Source: Citricoccus sp. SGAir0253
Lineage (GTDB): Bacteria; Actinomycetota; Actinomycetes; Actinomycetales; Micrococcaceae
DNA length: 64,000 nt
Direction: 5' to 3'
Assembly: GCF_005877055.1 (NCBI RefSeq)
Contig: NZ_CP039424.1
Location: 2,480,001 to 2,544,000, forward strand
In this document: piece by piece, positions 32,710 through 40,996 of the stretch
How the letters are laid out: every line of letters starts with the position of its first letter
Position numbering within the stretch: the stretch's first letter is position 1
The notes under the pieces: model-generated
Told to the model about the DNA's origin: nothing
Seen by the model: only the letters and a program-made list of their open reading frames with translations
Database searches by the model: none
Made by a program: the position numbers and the translations under genes

Positions 32710-35438
32710 CGGCCGGCCCCGAGATGCACCTGCGCCCGGGCCAGCCGGGCCAGGTCGGCCCGCCCGCGCACCTGCAGCTTCGCGTAGATCTGGTACAGGT
32801 GGCCCTCCACCGTCCGGATGGAGATGCCGGTGATCCGCGCGATCACGGCGTTCGTCCGCCCCTCGACCACGAGCCGGGCGACCTCCCGCTCGCGCCGCGT
32901 GAGCTCGGCCATCCAGGCCGGGTCGGCGTCGGCCTGGTCCTCGGCGCCCCCCGCGGGACGCCGGGAGGGCGCCGCCTCGGCGATGCGCCGCAGCGCCTGG
33001 GGCGGGAGGGCGCGCAGCAGCGGCGTCGCAGCCCACTCCAGGTGCGCGGCGAAACCGGCCGCGGCCAGGCCCTCGAGGGCCTGGACGCGCAGTTCCTCGT
33101 CATCCTCCAGGACCCAGCGGGCCAGCAGCAGGTGCGGGGCCGAGGTGGTGGTCTGGGTGCACGCCGCGGCCTCGGCCAGCCGCGCGGCCACCCGGAACTC
33201 GCCCAGCTGGAAGACGCTGGCCAACGCGGTGAACTCGACCGCGTAGAGCCCCGCCTCCGCCGCCCGGTCCGCCAGGGCCAGGACCCGCGCGGTGCCCGCC
33301 TCCGGGGAGTGGGTCCGCGCCGTGGACCAGGCCAGCATCAGCTCGGCGAGCCAGCCCAGGCGGCCCAGCGGCTGGTCCGCGGGCTGCCCCGACTGGCCGT
33401 CCATGAGCGCCTCCAGCAGCGTGGAGTCCCGGACGTCCTCGCCGTCGCTGCAGAACACCGTGATCGCGCGCGCCACCTGCAGCTCGTGGGGATTGCCCCC
33501 GGCCTCGAGCTGGGCCGCCAGGCGTGCGGCCCGGTGGTGGGCCTGCTCCCGCTCGCCCGTCACGGCGTCGAGGACCGCGAGCACGAGCTCGGCGTACTGG
33601 GCGGCCAGGGGGTGTCCGTGACGGCCGTCCAGGACGGCCTCGGCCACCTCGCGGCAGCGCTCGATCCGTCCGCAGGCGAGCAGCACGTTCAGCACCGACT
33701 GGGCGAGCACGGCGCGGTCCGAGGCGCCGAGCACGTCGTCGATGATGCCGTCGGCCTCGAAGCGGCCGAGCTCGGCATCGAGCCGGTCCAGCAGGCGCAG
33801 GGCACCGTCCTGGTCGTCGGCCAGGGCGAGGGCCTCCGCCCGCAGGGCCTGGGCCCGGCAGCGCACCGCCTCGCCCGTGAGGCCCGAGCTGGCGGGCGAC
33901 AGGAGGCCGGGCAGGTGCTCCGCGGGGACCAGGTCCAGCCGCGCGTGGGCCTCGCGGACGTCCCCGCGGGCGACGGCCACGCTGGCCGCCACCACGCTCA
34001 GCGCGGCGGACGAGCCCTGCGGGAACCGGCGCACGACGGCCTCGGCCCCGTCCAGGTCGCCCGCCGCCACCCGGGCGCGGGCCTCGGCCCAGGCCACGTA
34101 CAGGCCGGCGGGCGGCCCGGGGACCCCGGCCGGGACCGTGCCGGGGGCGGGCCAGTCGGTCTCGGCGAACAGGGACACGGCGCCCCGGACGTCGCCGAGC
34201 AGCATCAGCTCGTCGGCGGCCCGCAGGACGCTGAGGAAGCCCGGGTCCAGGGCCTCGAGCGTGACGGCCAGTTCCCGGCGCCGGTCCGGCTCGATGGCCG
34301 CGAGGGTCTCGGCGGCCTGCACCGGGGTGAGGGAGGCGATCCGCCCGGAGTGGTCGTTGCGCAGCTCGAGGGCGCCCCCGGCGTGCAGGGCGTCCAGCTC
34401 GTGGGCGAAGCCGTCGTGGATCAGCTCGCTGACCTTGCGGGGACCGCAGACGGCGAGCGCCTCCAGCAGCGCGCGCTGGCGCTGCGGCAGGTGGCGCAGG
34501 GACGTCATGGGCATGCCGGCGGCGCCCGTCCGGGGCAGCGGGCCGGAGCCCAGGATCCAGCAGGACCCGGACCGGCGCAGCTTGCCCTCGGCGACGCAGT
34601 CGCGCGCGAGCCGGCGCAGGCGGCTCGCGGAACCGCCGGCGTGCCGCCACAGGACCGTCAGGGCGAACCGCGAGACGGGCCCGTCCAGCACCTCCTCGAG
34701 CAGGCCCTCCGCGGCGGCCGGCGTGAGCGGCCCGACGGTGATGCCCTCCAGGACGCCGGCGCGCAGCAGGGCGGCCAGGTCCACGGGGACGTCCGAGAGG
34801 CGGTCGCAGTGCACGACCAGGGTGATGCGGCCCAGCTGCGCGAGCTGGGACAGCACCGTGAGGGTGCCCGCGTCGATCTGGTGGGCCTGGGACACGATGA
34901 CCACGGCCGGCGGCTGGCCGGCCGGGCGGACGTAGTCGGAGAGCGTGCGGATCATGCCGTGCAGGGAGGACGGCGGGGCCTGGTCGAGTCCGGAGAGGAG
35001 GATGGACAGGGCCGCGTAGGGCGTGGCCACGGCGAACGCGCTGCCGTGCAGGCGGAAGACGGTCCGCTCCGGCGGCAGCGCGGCGATGGCCGCCTCGATG
35101 GTCTCCCGCCGGTCGCCGGCCTCGCCGGAGAGGATGGCCCCTCCGGGACGGTCGGCGGACAGGATCCGGCCGAGGGCCGTGGTGGCCTCGTGGGGGGACT
35201 CCATCCAGCGGCCGTCCCGGCCGGAGCCCAGCCAGGCCAGGGCCGGTCGCGCGGGATGGCGACGGGCGGCCGGCCGGGGGGTGTCCGGTGGTTCGGGGGG
35301 CGTCGGCCGGCCCGGGGCAGCCGCGGCCGCGGGCCGGGCGCCCGGCGGGGAGGCCGGGGAGGGTGTCCTGGGACTGGTGGTGGTCGGTGGGGCCGCCCGG
35401 GGGATGGGAGCGGCGTGGGTCGGATGAGACGGATGCAT
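32706..35438 (-). CDS. LuxR-family regulator with degenerate ATPase, 910 aa
   Basis: Same architecture as the following gene, but the ATP site is lost: the P-loop position reads L-S-G-E-A-G-D-R-R-E-T (no G-K-T/S) and the Walker B position I-V-S-Q-A-H-Q-I-D lacks the Asp pair. C-terminal LuxR HTH is complete: L-T-R-R-E-R-E-V-A-R-L-V-V-E-G-R-T-N-A, R-T-V-E-G-H-L-Y-Q-I-Y-A-K-L. The first about 75 residues are Pro/Ala-rich; ATG 35438 follows CGAGGG at 10 nt, and an in-frame ATG about 78 codons on (M-E-S-P-H-E-A-T) is a possible alternative. First gene of the pair. It may form a mixed complex with the ATP-binding partner. Confidence 0.82.
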   Translation of the reverse strand: MHPSHPTHAAPIPRAAPPTTTSPRTPSPASPPGARPAAAAAPGRPTPPEPPDTPRPAARRHPARPALAWLGSGRDGRWMESPHEATTALGRILSADRPGGAILSGEAGDRRETIEAAIAALPPERTVFRLHGSAFAVATPYAALSILLSGLDQAPPSSLHGMIRTLSDYVRPAGQPPAVVIVSQAHQIDAGTLTVLSQLAQLGRITLVVHCDRLSDVPVDLAALLRAGVLEGITVGPLTPAAAEGLLEEVLDGPVSRFALTVLWRHAGGSASRLRRLARDCVAEGKLRRSGSCWILGSGPLPRTGAAGMPMTSLRHLPQRQRALLEALAVCGPRKVSELIHDGFAHELDALHAGGALELRNDHSGRIASLTPVQAAETLAAIEPDRRRELAVTLEALDPGFLSVLRAADELMLLGDVRGAVSLFAETDWPAPGTVPAGVPGPPAGLYVAWAEARARVAAGDLDGAEAVVRRFPQGSSAALSVVAASVAVARGDVREAHARLDLVPAEHLPGLLSPASSGLTGEAVRCRAQALRAEALALADDQDGALRLLDRLDAELGRFEADGIIDDVLGASDRAVLAQSVLNVLLACGRIERCREVAEAVLDGRHGHPLAAQYAELVLAVLDAVTGEREQAHHRAARLAAQLEAGGNPHELQVARAITVFCSDGEDVRDSTLLEALMDGQSGQPADQPLGRLGWLAELMLAWSTARTHSPEAGTARVLALADRAAEAGLYAVEFTALASVFQLGEFRVAARLAEAAACTQTTTSAPHLLLARWVLEDDEELRVQALEGLAAAGFAAHLEWAATPLLRALPPQALRRIAEAAPSRRPAGGAEDQADADPAWMAELTRREREVARLVVEGRTNAVIARITGISIRTVEGHLYQIYAKLQVRGRADLARLARAQVHLGAGR

Positions 35439-35540
35439 ACCGGCGTGCCCTCGATTCTGCTGCGGACCTCCGGAAGGGGGGACTTCCGGACATGCTCGCG
35501 GGGATGCGAGACGACCCTGGCAGGTGGCCCTGATCTCGCG

Positions 35541-35570
35541 ATCCTATGGAATCGGCCACACCGGGCGGAA
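35541..35570 (-). promoter_or_regulatory. Candidate promoter of the regulator pair
   Basis: Minus strand: TTCCGC (35570-35565), 18-nt spacer, TAGGAT (35546-35541). Leader of about 95 nt to ATG 35438. Confidence 0.35.
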
Positions 35571-35645
35571 GGGCGGGCGACATGGAGGGACACCCCGCGG
35601 GGCAAATCAACCCGCAGATTTAACCCTTGACGGCACGGGACTGGT

Positions 35646-35663
35646 GTGCAGTATGGGGCGGAA
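35646..35663 (+). other. Inverted partial copy of the tRNA-Gln 3' end without the T arm
   Basis: GTGCAGTAT (35646-35654), one G, then GGGCGGAA (35656-35663). In the tRNA (minus strand) the same two words flank the T stem-loop. Possible integration scar or deletion relic; the match is short. Confidence 0.3.
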
Positions 35664-35715
35664 GGGGCCTAGGGCCCGGTGCGGGCCGGCCACGGGACGC
35701 CGACGCGGAGGGCGA

Positions 35716-35736
35716 GCCCGGGACGGACGCCCGGGC
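35716..35736. terminator. Small hairpin behind tRNA-Gln
   Basis: GCCCGGG / CCCGGGC with a 7-nt loop, 13 nt past the tRNA 3' end on the minus strand. Confidence 0.4.
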
Positions 35737-35748
35737 GGGGCCGCGCGG

Positions 35749-35820
35749 TTCCGCCCATAGGATTCGAACCTATACTGCACGGCTCCAAAGGCCGGCGTGC
35801 TGCCGTTACACCAGGGCGGA
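35749..35820 (-). tRNA. tRNA-Gln (anticodon TTG)
   Basis: 72-nt cloverleaf on the minus strand: acceptor TCCGCCC pairing with GGGCGGA, discriminator A, no encoded CCA. D arm with GTGTAACGGCAGCAC, anticodon loop CTTTGGA (anticodon TTG), T arm ATAGG-TTCGAAT-CCTAT. The outermost anticodon-stem pair appears as C-T, a small irregularity. It lies 39 nt past the ABC-F gene's stop and may share its transcript. Many actinobacteria have this tRNA next to glmU; here about 14 kb of accessory genes separate the two. Confidence 0.93.
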
Positions 35821-35859
35821 TCGGTCGGCTGCGGACCGGCAGCCCATTCTGCCACAGGC

Positions 35860-37773
35860 TCATCCCTCGGCGACCTCGCCGGCCTCGAGCCAGGCCAGCT
35901 CCGTCTCCTCCCTGCGCTCCAGCAGTTCCTGCAGCGCGGCGTTGGCGCCCGCGAGCTCCTCGTAGTCCCCCGCGGTCGAGAGCCGGGCCATCCTCTCGTG
36001 CAGGGCGGCCTCCTCCTCGGCCAGCCGCGCGAGCTGGCGCTCGAGGCGGGCGGCCTCCTTGCGGGCCGCCCGCTTCTCCGCCTCGCTGGGCCCGGCCGGG
36101 CCGGCGTCGGGCCCCGCGGCGGACCCGGGGGCGGACCCCGTCCCGGCCGCGGGCGCCGACCGGCCGGCCGCGGGCGCCGACCGGCCGGCCGCGGGCGACC
36201 CCGCCGGACCGGTCGCGCCGCCGCCCGCCTGCTCCTGGGCACGGCGCAGCTCCAGGTACTGCTCCACGCCCCCGGGCAGGTCCCGGACCCGGCCGTCGCC
36301 GAGCAGGGCGAGCTGGTGGTCGGTGACGCGCTCGAGCAGGTAGCGGTCGTGGCTGACGACCACGAGCGTGCCGGGCCAGCCGTCGAGCATGTCCTCCACG
36401 GCGGCCAGGGTGTCCGTGTCGAGGTCGTTGGTGGGCTCGTCCAGCATGAGCACGTTCGGCGAGCCGACCATGAGCCGCAGCAGCTGCAGCCGCCGGCGCT
36501 CCCCGCCGGAGAGCTCCGCCACCGGCGTCCACTGCCGGGAGGCGCCGAAGCCCAGCTGCTCGAGCAGCTGGCCACCCGAGACGTCCTTCCCGCCGACCTG
36601 GAACGTGTTGCCCTCGCGGGCGATGACCTCGGCGACGCGCAGGTGGGCCACCTCGTCGAGCTCGGTCACGTCCTGGGTGAGGATGGCGGTCTGCACGGTC
36701 TTGCCCCGGCGCACGCGCCCGGAGTCGGGCTGCACCTGCCCGTCGAGCAGGCGCATCAGCGTGGACTTGCCGGCCCCGTTGACACCCACGATGCCGACCC
36801 GCTCCCCCGGGGCCAGGCGCAGGGTCACGTCGTCGAACAGCACGCGGCGCCCGCCGTCGCCGCCGTCCGTCCCGCCGGGCACCGGCACGGAGTAGGTGAC
36901 GGACTCCAGGTCCAGCACGTCCTTGCCCAGCCGGGCGGTGGCCATCTTGGCCAGGGACACCGAGTCCCTCGGCTCCGGGACGTCCGCGATGACGGCGTTG
37001 GCCGCCTCGATGCGGAACTTCGGCTTCGAGGTCCGCGCCGGGGCGCCGCGGCGCAGCCAGGCCAGTTCCTTCTTGACCAGCTGCTGGCGCTTGCCCTCCA
37101 TCACGGCCGCCGCGCGGTCGCGCTCGGCCCGGGCGAGCATCCACGCCGCGTAGCCGCCGTCGAAGGGCTCGACCGTGGCGTCGTGCACCTCCCACGTGCG
37201 GGTGCACACCTCGTCCAGGAACCAGCGGTCGTGCGTGACCACGAGCAGCCCGCCGTCGGAGGCCCGCCAGCGGTCCTTGAGGTGCCGCGCGAGCCACGCC
37301 ACGCCCTCCACGTCGAGGTGGTTGGTGGGCTCGTCCAGGAAGACCAGGTCGTCGTCCCCGGCCAGCAGCCGGGCCAGGGCGGTGCGGCGGCGCTGGCCGC
37401 CGGAGAGGGTGCCGACCTGCCGGTCCCAGTCGATGCCGGACAGCAGCCCGGACACCACGTCGCGCACCTTCGGGTCCGAGGCCCACACGTGGTCCGGGAC
37501 GTCGCCCACCACGGCGTGGCCCACCGTGTGCTCCGGGTCCAGGTCGTCGCGCTGGTCCAGCACGCCGAGGGTGACGCCGCCGCGGCGGGTGACCCGGCCG
37601 GCGTCGGGGTCCTGCTGTCCGGCGAGGATGCGCATGAGCGTGGACTTGCCGTCGCCGTTGCGGCCGACGAGGCCGATGCGGTCGCCCTCGTCCACGCCCA
37701 GGGACACGGAGTCCAGGACGGTGCGGGTGCCGAAGGAGATGCCGATGTTCTCGGCGCCGAGCAGGTGTGCCAT
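35860..37773 (-). CDS. ABC-F family ATPase (ribosome-associated type)
   Basis: Soluble protein with two ABC ATPase domains and no membrane part, the ABC-F class that acts on the ribosome (translation factor or antibiotic protection). 637 aa. Domain 1: G-R-N-G-D-G-K-S-T near residue 40, L-S-G-G-Q-R-R-R-T, L-D-E-P-T-N-H-L-D. Domain 2: G-V-N-G-A-G-K-S-T near 330, L-S-G-G-E-R-R-R-L-Q, L-D-E-P-T-N-D-L-D. Linker rich in Lys/Arg between them. The C-terminus has an Ala/Pro/Gly linker containing a 21-bp repeat and then a charged coiled coil (E-A-E-K-R-A-A-R-K-E). ATG 37773. Downstream of rsmA-ispE on the same strand. Confidence 0.93.
   Translation of the reverse strand: MAHLLGAENIGISFGTRTVLDSVSLGVDEGDRIGLVGRNGDGKSTLMRILAGQQDPDAGRVTRRGGVTLGVLDQRDDLDPEHTVGHAVVGDVPDHVWASDPKVRDVVSGLLSGIDWDRQVGTLSGGQRRRTALARLLAGDDDLVFLDEPTNHLDVEGVAWLARHLKDRWRASDGGLLVVTHDRWFLDEVCTRTWEVHDATVEPFDGGYAAWMLARAERDRAAAVMEGKRQQLVKKELAWLRRGAPARTSKPKFRIEAANAVIADVPEPRDSVSLAKMATARLGKDVLDLESVTYSVPVPGGTDGGDGGRRVLFDDVTLRLAPGERVGIVGVNGAGKSTLMRLLDGQVQPDSGRVRRGKTVQTAILTQDVTELDEVAHLRVAEVIAREGNTFQVGGKDVSGGQLLEQLGFGASRQWTPVAELSGGERRRLQLLRLMVGSPNVLMLDEPTNDLDTDTLAAVEDMLDGWPGTLVVVSHDRYLLERVTDHQLALLGDGRVRDLPGGVEQYLELRRAQEQAGGGATGPAGSPAAGRSAPAAGRSAPAAGTGSAPGSAAGPDAGPAGPSEAEKRAARKEAARLERQLARLAEEEAALHERMARLSTAGDYEELAGANAALQELLERREETELAWLEAGEVAEG
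36147..36188. repeat. 21-bp tandem repeat in the ABC-F linker
   Basis: Two perfect 21-bp units (36147-36167, 36168-36188) and part of a third, encoding repeated A-A-G-R-S-A-P in the low-complexity linker before the C-terminal coiled coil. Confidence 0.85.
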
Positions 37774-37806
37774 GGAGCGGGGGGATCCTCGGGGTCGGTG
37801 GGGTTC

Positions 37807-37867
37807 GGGTGGTGCGGTCCGGGTGGTCCGGTGGTCCGGGTGGTCCGGTGGTCCGGTGGTCCGGGGC
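37807..37867. repeat. GGTGGTCCG-type simple repeat between ispE and the ABC-F gene
   Basis: About seven degenerate copies of GGTGGTCCG/GGTGGTCCGGGT in the 100-nt gap after the ispE stop. Non-coding; might affect ribosome or polymerase passage to the ABC-F gene. Confidence 0.8.
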
Positions 37868-37873
37868 GCCGGC

Positions 37874-38848
37874 CTACAGCACCCGGGCGCCGTGGACGGG
37901 GCCGTGCACCGCGACGGCGGCGACCCCGGTGCGGTCCTCGATCCGCGCGGCGAGCTGGTAGGACTCCTCGGCGCTGCGGGCCAGGAACATGACGGTGGGC
38001 CCTGAGCCGGAGACCTGGCCGGCCAGGGCCCCCTCCTCCAGGCCGACGTCCAGCATGTCCGACAGCTCCGGGACCATGGCCGCCGCCGGGACCTGCAGGT
38101 CGTTGTGCAGCAGCAGCGCCAGCCGCTCCGGGTCGCCCGCGGTGAGGGCCTGGACGAGTTCCGGGTCCACCGCGGGCTCGTCCTCGGGGGCCGGCAGCGT
38201 GCCGTCCGCGCGCAGCTCGTCCAGCAGCGCGTAGACCTGCGGGGTGGACAGTCCCGTGGTGGCGGGCACGAGGACCAGGTGGACCGGGTGGCGCGCGAGC
38301 AGCGGGGTGAGCTCGTCCCCCACCCCGAGCCCGACGGCGGCACCACCGGTCACCGCGAAGGGCACGTCCGCGCCCAGGTCCGCGCCGAGGTCGGCCAGGT
38401 CCTGCCGGGACAGGCCGGCGTCCCACAGCGCGGCGCACGCCACGAGCGCGGCCGCGGCGTCCGCCGAGCCCCCGCCCATGCCGCCGGCCACGGGGACCTG
38501 CTTGGTGATCTCCAGGTGCACGCCGTGGGTGGCGGGGTCCAGGCCGAGCTGCTCGCGCAGCAGCAGGGCGGCCCGGGCGGCGAGGTTGGAGGCATCCTGC
38601 GGGATGGCCTCGGGGTCCACGAAGACGCTCGAGTGGTCGGACAGGGACACGGAGACCTCCCCGTCGCCGCGGGGCGTGGCGGTGACCTCCTCGAGCATGG
38701 ACACGGAGAGGTAGACGCTCGCCACGGGGTGGTAGCCGTCCTCCCGGGGGCCGCCGACGGCCAGGGCCAGGTTGACCTTGCCCGGGGCCTGGGCCGTGAC
38801 GTGGCTGAAGAGCCGGGTGCTCCCGGCGGTGGCGTCGGACGGGCTCAT
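37874..38848 (-). CDS. ispE: 4-diphosphocytidyl-2-C-methyl-D-erythritol kinase
   Basis: GHMP kinase of the MEP isoprenoid pathway; phosphorylates CDP-methylerythritol. 324 aa. A-P-G-K-V-N-L-A-L near residue 21, the ATP loop [15 protein letters not shown] near 118, and [10 protein letters not shown] near the C-terminus. ATG 38848 overlaps the rsmA stop by 4 nt (ATGA), the usual rsmA-ispE coupling in actinobacteria. Confidence 0.95.
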   Translation of the reverse strand: MSPSDATAGSTRLFSHVTAQAPGKVNLALAVGGPREDGYHPVASVYLSVSMLEEVTATPRGDGEVSVSLSDHSSVFVDPEAIPQDASNLAARAALLLREQLGLDPATHGVHLEITKQVPVAGGMGGGSADAAAALVACAALWDAGLSRQDLADLGADLGADVPFAVTGGAAVGLGVGDELTPLLARHPVHLVLVPATTGLSTPQVYALLDELRADGTLPAPEDEPAVDPELVQALTAGDPERLALLLHNDLQVPAAAMVPELSDMLDVGLEEGALAGQVSGSGPTVMFLARSAEESYQLAARIEDRTGVAAVAVHGPVHGARVL

Positions 38849-39768
38849 GCGCCGGCCTCCCCGGCGGCGGGGACCGGACCGGTGCCCGCGGGGCGGGCGG
38901 CGGCGATGCGCGCGAACTGCTCGATGCCGAGGACCTCTCCGCGGGCGCGCGGGTCCACGCCGGCGGCCAGCAGCGCGGCCTCCGCGGCGGCCGGGGAGCC
39001 GGCCCAGCCGGCCAGGGCCGCGCGCAGGGTCTTGCGCCGCTGGGCGAAGGCCGCGTCCACCACCGCGAACACCTGCCGGCGCGTGGCCGGGGTCTCCGGA
39101 GGGGTCCGCCGGGTGAGGGAGACGAGCCCGGACTGGATCTTGGGGGCCGGCCAGAAGACGTTCTTGCCGATCGTGCCGGCCTTGCGCACCTCCGCGTACC
39201 ACGCGGCCTTGGCCGAGGGCACCCCGTAGACCTTCGATCCGGGGGCGGCGGCGAGCCGGTCGGCGACCTCCTCCTGGACCATGACGAGCCCGTGGCGCAG
39301 GGAGGGCAGCTCGGCGAGCAGGTGCAGCAGCACGGGCACCGCGACGTTGTACGGCAGGTTGGCCACGAGGGCGGTGGGCGGCCCCGCGGCGGCGGCCGGG
39401 CGGACGGAGTCCACCTCGGCGGCGGTGACGCGCATCCCGTCCGCCAGCAGCACGCCCAGCCGGCGCTCGGCGCCCGGACGGAACTCGGCGGCCGTGCGGG
39501 CCAGCCGGCCGGCCGGCACGGGGTCGATCTCCACGGCGGTGACGGCGCCGGCGGCGTCCAGCAGCCCGAGCGTGAGCGAGCCCAGTCCCGGGCCCACCTC
39601 CAGGACGTGCTCGTCCGGTGCGGTGCCCGCGGCGGCGGTGATGCGCCGGATGGTGTTGGGGTCGATGACGAAGTTCTGCCCCAGGGTCTTGGTGGGCCGC
39701 AGGTCCAGTTCCGTGGCCAGCCGGCGGATGTCGGCGGCGGAGAGCAGGGGGGCGTCGGGTGCGGTCAC
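38845..39768 (-). CDS. rsmA: 16S rRNA (adenine1518/1519-N6)-dimethyltransferase KsgA
   Basis: Dimethylates two adjacent adenines near the 3' end of 16S rRNA during small-subunit maturation. SAM motif [19 protein letters not shown] near the N-terminus (L-G-Q-N-F), catalytic N-L-P-Y-N-V-A-V-P, and C-terminal [10 protein letters not shown] prefer GTG 39768 (307 aa) over ATG 39777: a TAGGAT -10 box overlaps that ATG and stands 7 nt from the GTG. In M. tuberculosis rpfB lies between tatD and this gene; here only a 12-bp repeat does. Confidence 0.95.
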   Translation of the reverse strand: MTAPDAPLLSAADIRRLATELDLRPTKTLGQNFVIDPNTIRRITAAAGTAPDEHVLEVGPGLGSLTLGLLDAAGAVTAVEIDPVPAGRLARTAAEFRPGAERRLGVLLADGMRVTAAEVDSVRPAAAAGPPTALVANLPYNVAVPVLLHLLAELPSLRHGLVMVQEEVADRLAAAPGSKVYGVPSAKAAWYAEVRKAGTIGKNVFWPAPKIQSGLVSLTRRTPPETPATRRQVFAVVDAAFAQRRKTLRAALAGWAGSPAAAEAALLAAGVDPRARGEVLGIEQFARIAAARPAGTGPVPAAGEAGA

Positions 39769-39775
39769 GCGCTCC

Positions 39776-39781
39776 ATCCTA
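39776..39781 (-). promoter_or_regulatory. -10 box TAGGAT, leaderless start for rsmA
   Basis: Minus-strand TAGGAT, 7 nt before GTG 39768, overlapping the alternative ATG. Confidence 0.5.
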
Positions 39782-39814
39782 CGGTGGCGCGGCCGTGCGG
39801 GGGCGGCACCGCCC

Positions 39815-39850
39815 GGTGCTGGGGACGGCGCTGGGGACGGTGCTGGGGAC
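39815..39850. repeat. Three 12-bp tandem repeats between rsmA and tatD
   Basis: GG(T/C)GCTGGGGAC three times, ending 6 nt before the tatD stop codon region. Confidence 0.85.
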
Positions 39851-39856
39851 GGACCG

Positions 39857-40888
39857 TCAGAACTCCCCGTACACGCGCCGGGTGTTCTCCGCCACGGCGG
39901 TGCACAGCGCCTCCTCCGCCACGCCCCGCACCCGCGCCATCCCGCGCACCGTCAGCGGCACGAGGTAGGGCGCGTTGGGCCGTCCACGGTGGGGGTGGGG
40001 CGTGAGGAAGGGCGCGTCCGTCTCCACCAGCACCAGGTCCTCCCGCGCCTCGGCGAGCGCGGCCCGCAGGCCGTCGTTGGCGCCGAAGGTCACGGGGCCG
40101 GCGAAGGACATGTACCAGCCGTGCTCGTTGCACGTCCGGGCCAGCTCCACGTCCCCGGAGAAGCAGTGGAACACCACGGTCCCCGGCCGCCGCGGGGTGT
40201 CCAGCAGGATCCGCACCACGTCCTCGTGGGCGTCGCGGTCGTGGATCTGGACGGCCTTGCCGAGGCGGTGGGCGAGGTCCAGGTGCCAGCGGAAGGCCTC
40301 CTGCTGGGCCCCCACGCCCTCCGGGCCGGTCCGGTAGTAGTCCAGCCCGGTCTCCCCGACGGCGCGCACGCGCGGGTGGGCGGCCATCTCCTCGATCTGC
40401 TCCAGGGCCGCCTCGAGGTGGCCGCGCTCGGCCAGCCGGGCGGCGTCGTTGGGGTGGATGGCCACGGCCCCGAGGAGGCGGGGCTCGGCCTCGATGGCCG
40501 CGAGGGTGAACCGCGCGGACTCCACGTCGCAGCCGACCTGCACGGCGCCGGCCACCCCCACCGCCGCGGCGGCGTCCATGGCCTGGTGCACGTCCACGCG
40601 CACGAGCCCGTCGCGGAAGTCCAGGTGCGTGTGGTTGTCCACCACGGGCACCGCCAGCGGGTCGGGGGCCGGCGGGTACTCCAGCCGGCGCCGCCGCCGG
40701 GACTTCTCCTCCGCGGGATCCCGGCGCCGCTCCCCGGCGACCGCTCCCCCGGTGGCCGCGGCACTGGCGTCCTCGGCGGGCCGGTAGGCGGCCGGGGTGG
40801 CGGGCTCGGCCGCGGCGGCGCGGGCGGGCCCGGCGGTCTGGGCTGGATCGACAGGCACGGCGGGATCGGCGGGATCGGCGGTGGGCAT
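39857..40888 (-). CDS. TatD-family metal-dependent DNase
   Basis: Amidohydrolase-fold hydrolase of the TatD DNase family. Metal ligands D-N-H-T-H-L-D near residue 88, [24 protein letters not shown] and E-T-D-A-P-F-L-T-P. The first about 85 residues are a low-complexity extension (Pro/Ala/Asp, then R-R-R-R-R-L) not found in short relatives. ATG 40888 (343 aa) fits a TAGCAT box 7 nt upstream; ATG 40897 overlaps that box. Same strand as rsmA-ispE, as in other actinobacteria. Confidence 0.92.
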   Translation of the reverse strand: MPTADPADPAVPVDPAQTAGPARAAAAEPATPAAYRPAEDASAAATGGAVAGERRRDPAEEKSRRRRRLEYPPAPDPLAVPVVDNHTHLDFRDGLVRVDVHQAMDAAAAVGVAGAVQVGCDVESARFTLAAIEAEPRLLGAVAIHPNDAARLAERGHLEAALEQIEEMAAHPRVRAVGETGLDYYRTGPEGVGAQQEAFRWHLDLAHRLGKAVQIHDRDAHEDVVRILLDTPRRPGTVVFHCFSGDVELARTCNEHGWYMSFAGPVTFGANDGLRAALAEAREDLVLVETDAPFLTPHPHRGRPNAPYLVPLTVRGMARVRGVAEEALCTAVAENTRRVYGEF

Positions 40889-40895
40889 GGTCCCC

Positions 40896-40901
40896 ATGCT
40901 A
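40896..40901 (-). promoter_or_regulatory. -10 box TAGCAT, leaderless start for tatD
   Basis: Minus-strand TAGCAT, 7 nt before ATG 40888; decides between two nearby ATG codons. Confidence 0.5.
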
Positions 40902-40984
40902 GGGCCACGCCGGGGCCTGCATCGGGGCGGGCCCTGGGCGCCGTGCCCTCGGGGAGTGCGCCCGGGACCGCGCGCCCGGCTGGC

Positions 40985-40990
40985 TACGAT
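40985..40990 (+). promoter_or_regulatory. -10 box TACGAT, leaderless start for the phosphatase gene
   Basis: TACGAT ends 6 nt before ATG 40997. Confidence 0.5.
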
Positions 40991-40996
40991 GGACGG

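Larger units (their letters stand above)
35439..35748. other. Intergenic region between the regulator pair and tRNA-Gln
   Basis: No gene supported. It contains a promoter candidate for the regulators, a locally AT-richer stretch (35600-35635), an inverted fragment resembling the tRNA-Gln 3' end, and a small hairpin behind the tRNA. Confidence 0.5.

Noticed and set aside
35629-35657. TTGACG followed at 17 nt by AGTATG on the plus strand, a possible promoter
   Set aside because: It would read antisense into tRNA-Gln and the ABC-F gene with no plus-strand gene ahead; no function can be supported.
22100-35748. Search for integrase, transposase or phage genes in the accessory block
   Set aside because: None found; all long frames there are assigned to sugar-transfer or regulatory proteins.
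37807-37867. GGTGGTCCG repeats considered as a CRISPR or regulatory array
   Set aside because: Units of about 9-12 nt without spacers; a simple-sequence repeat only. No CRISPR array or cas gene seen in the window.
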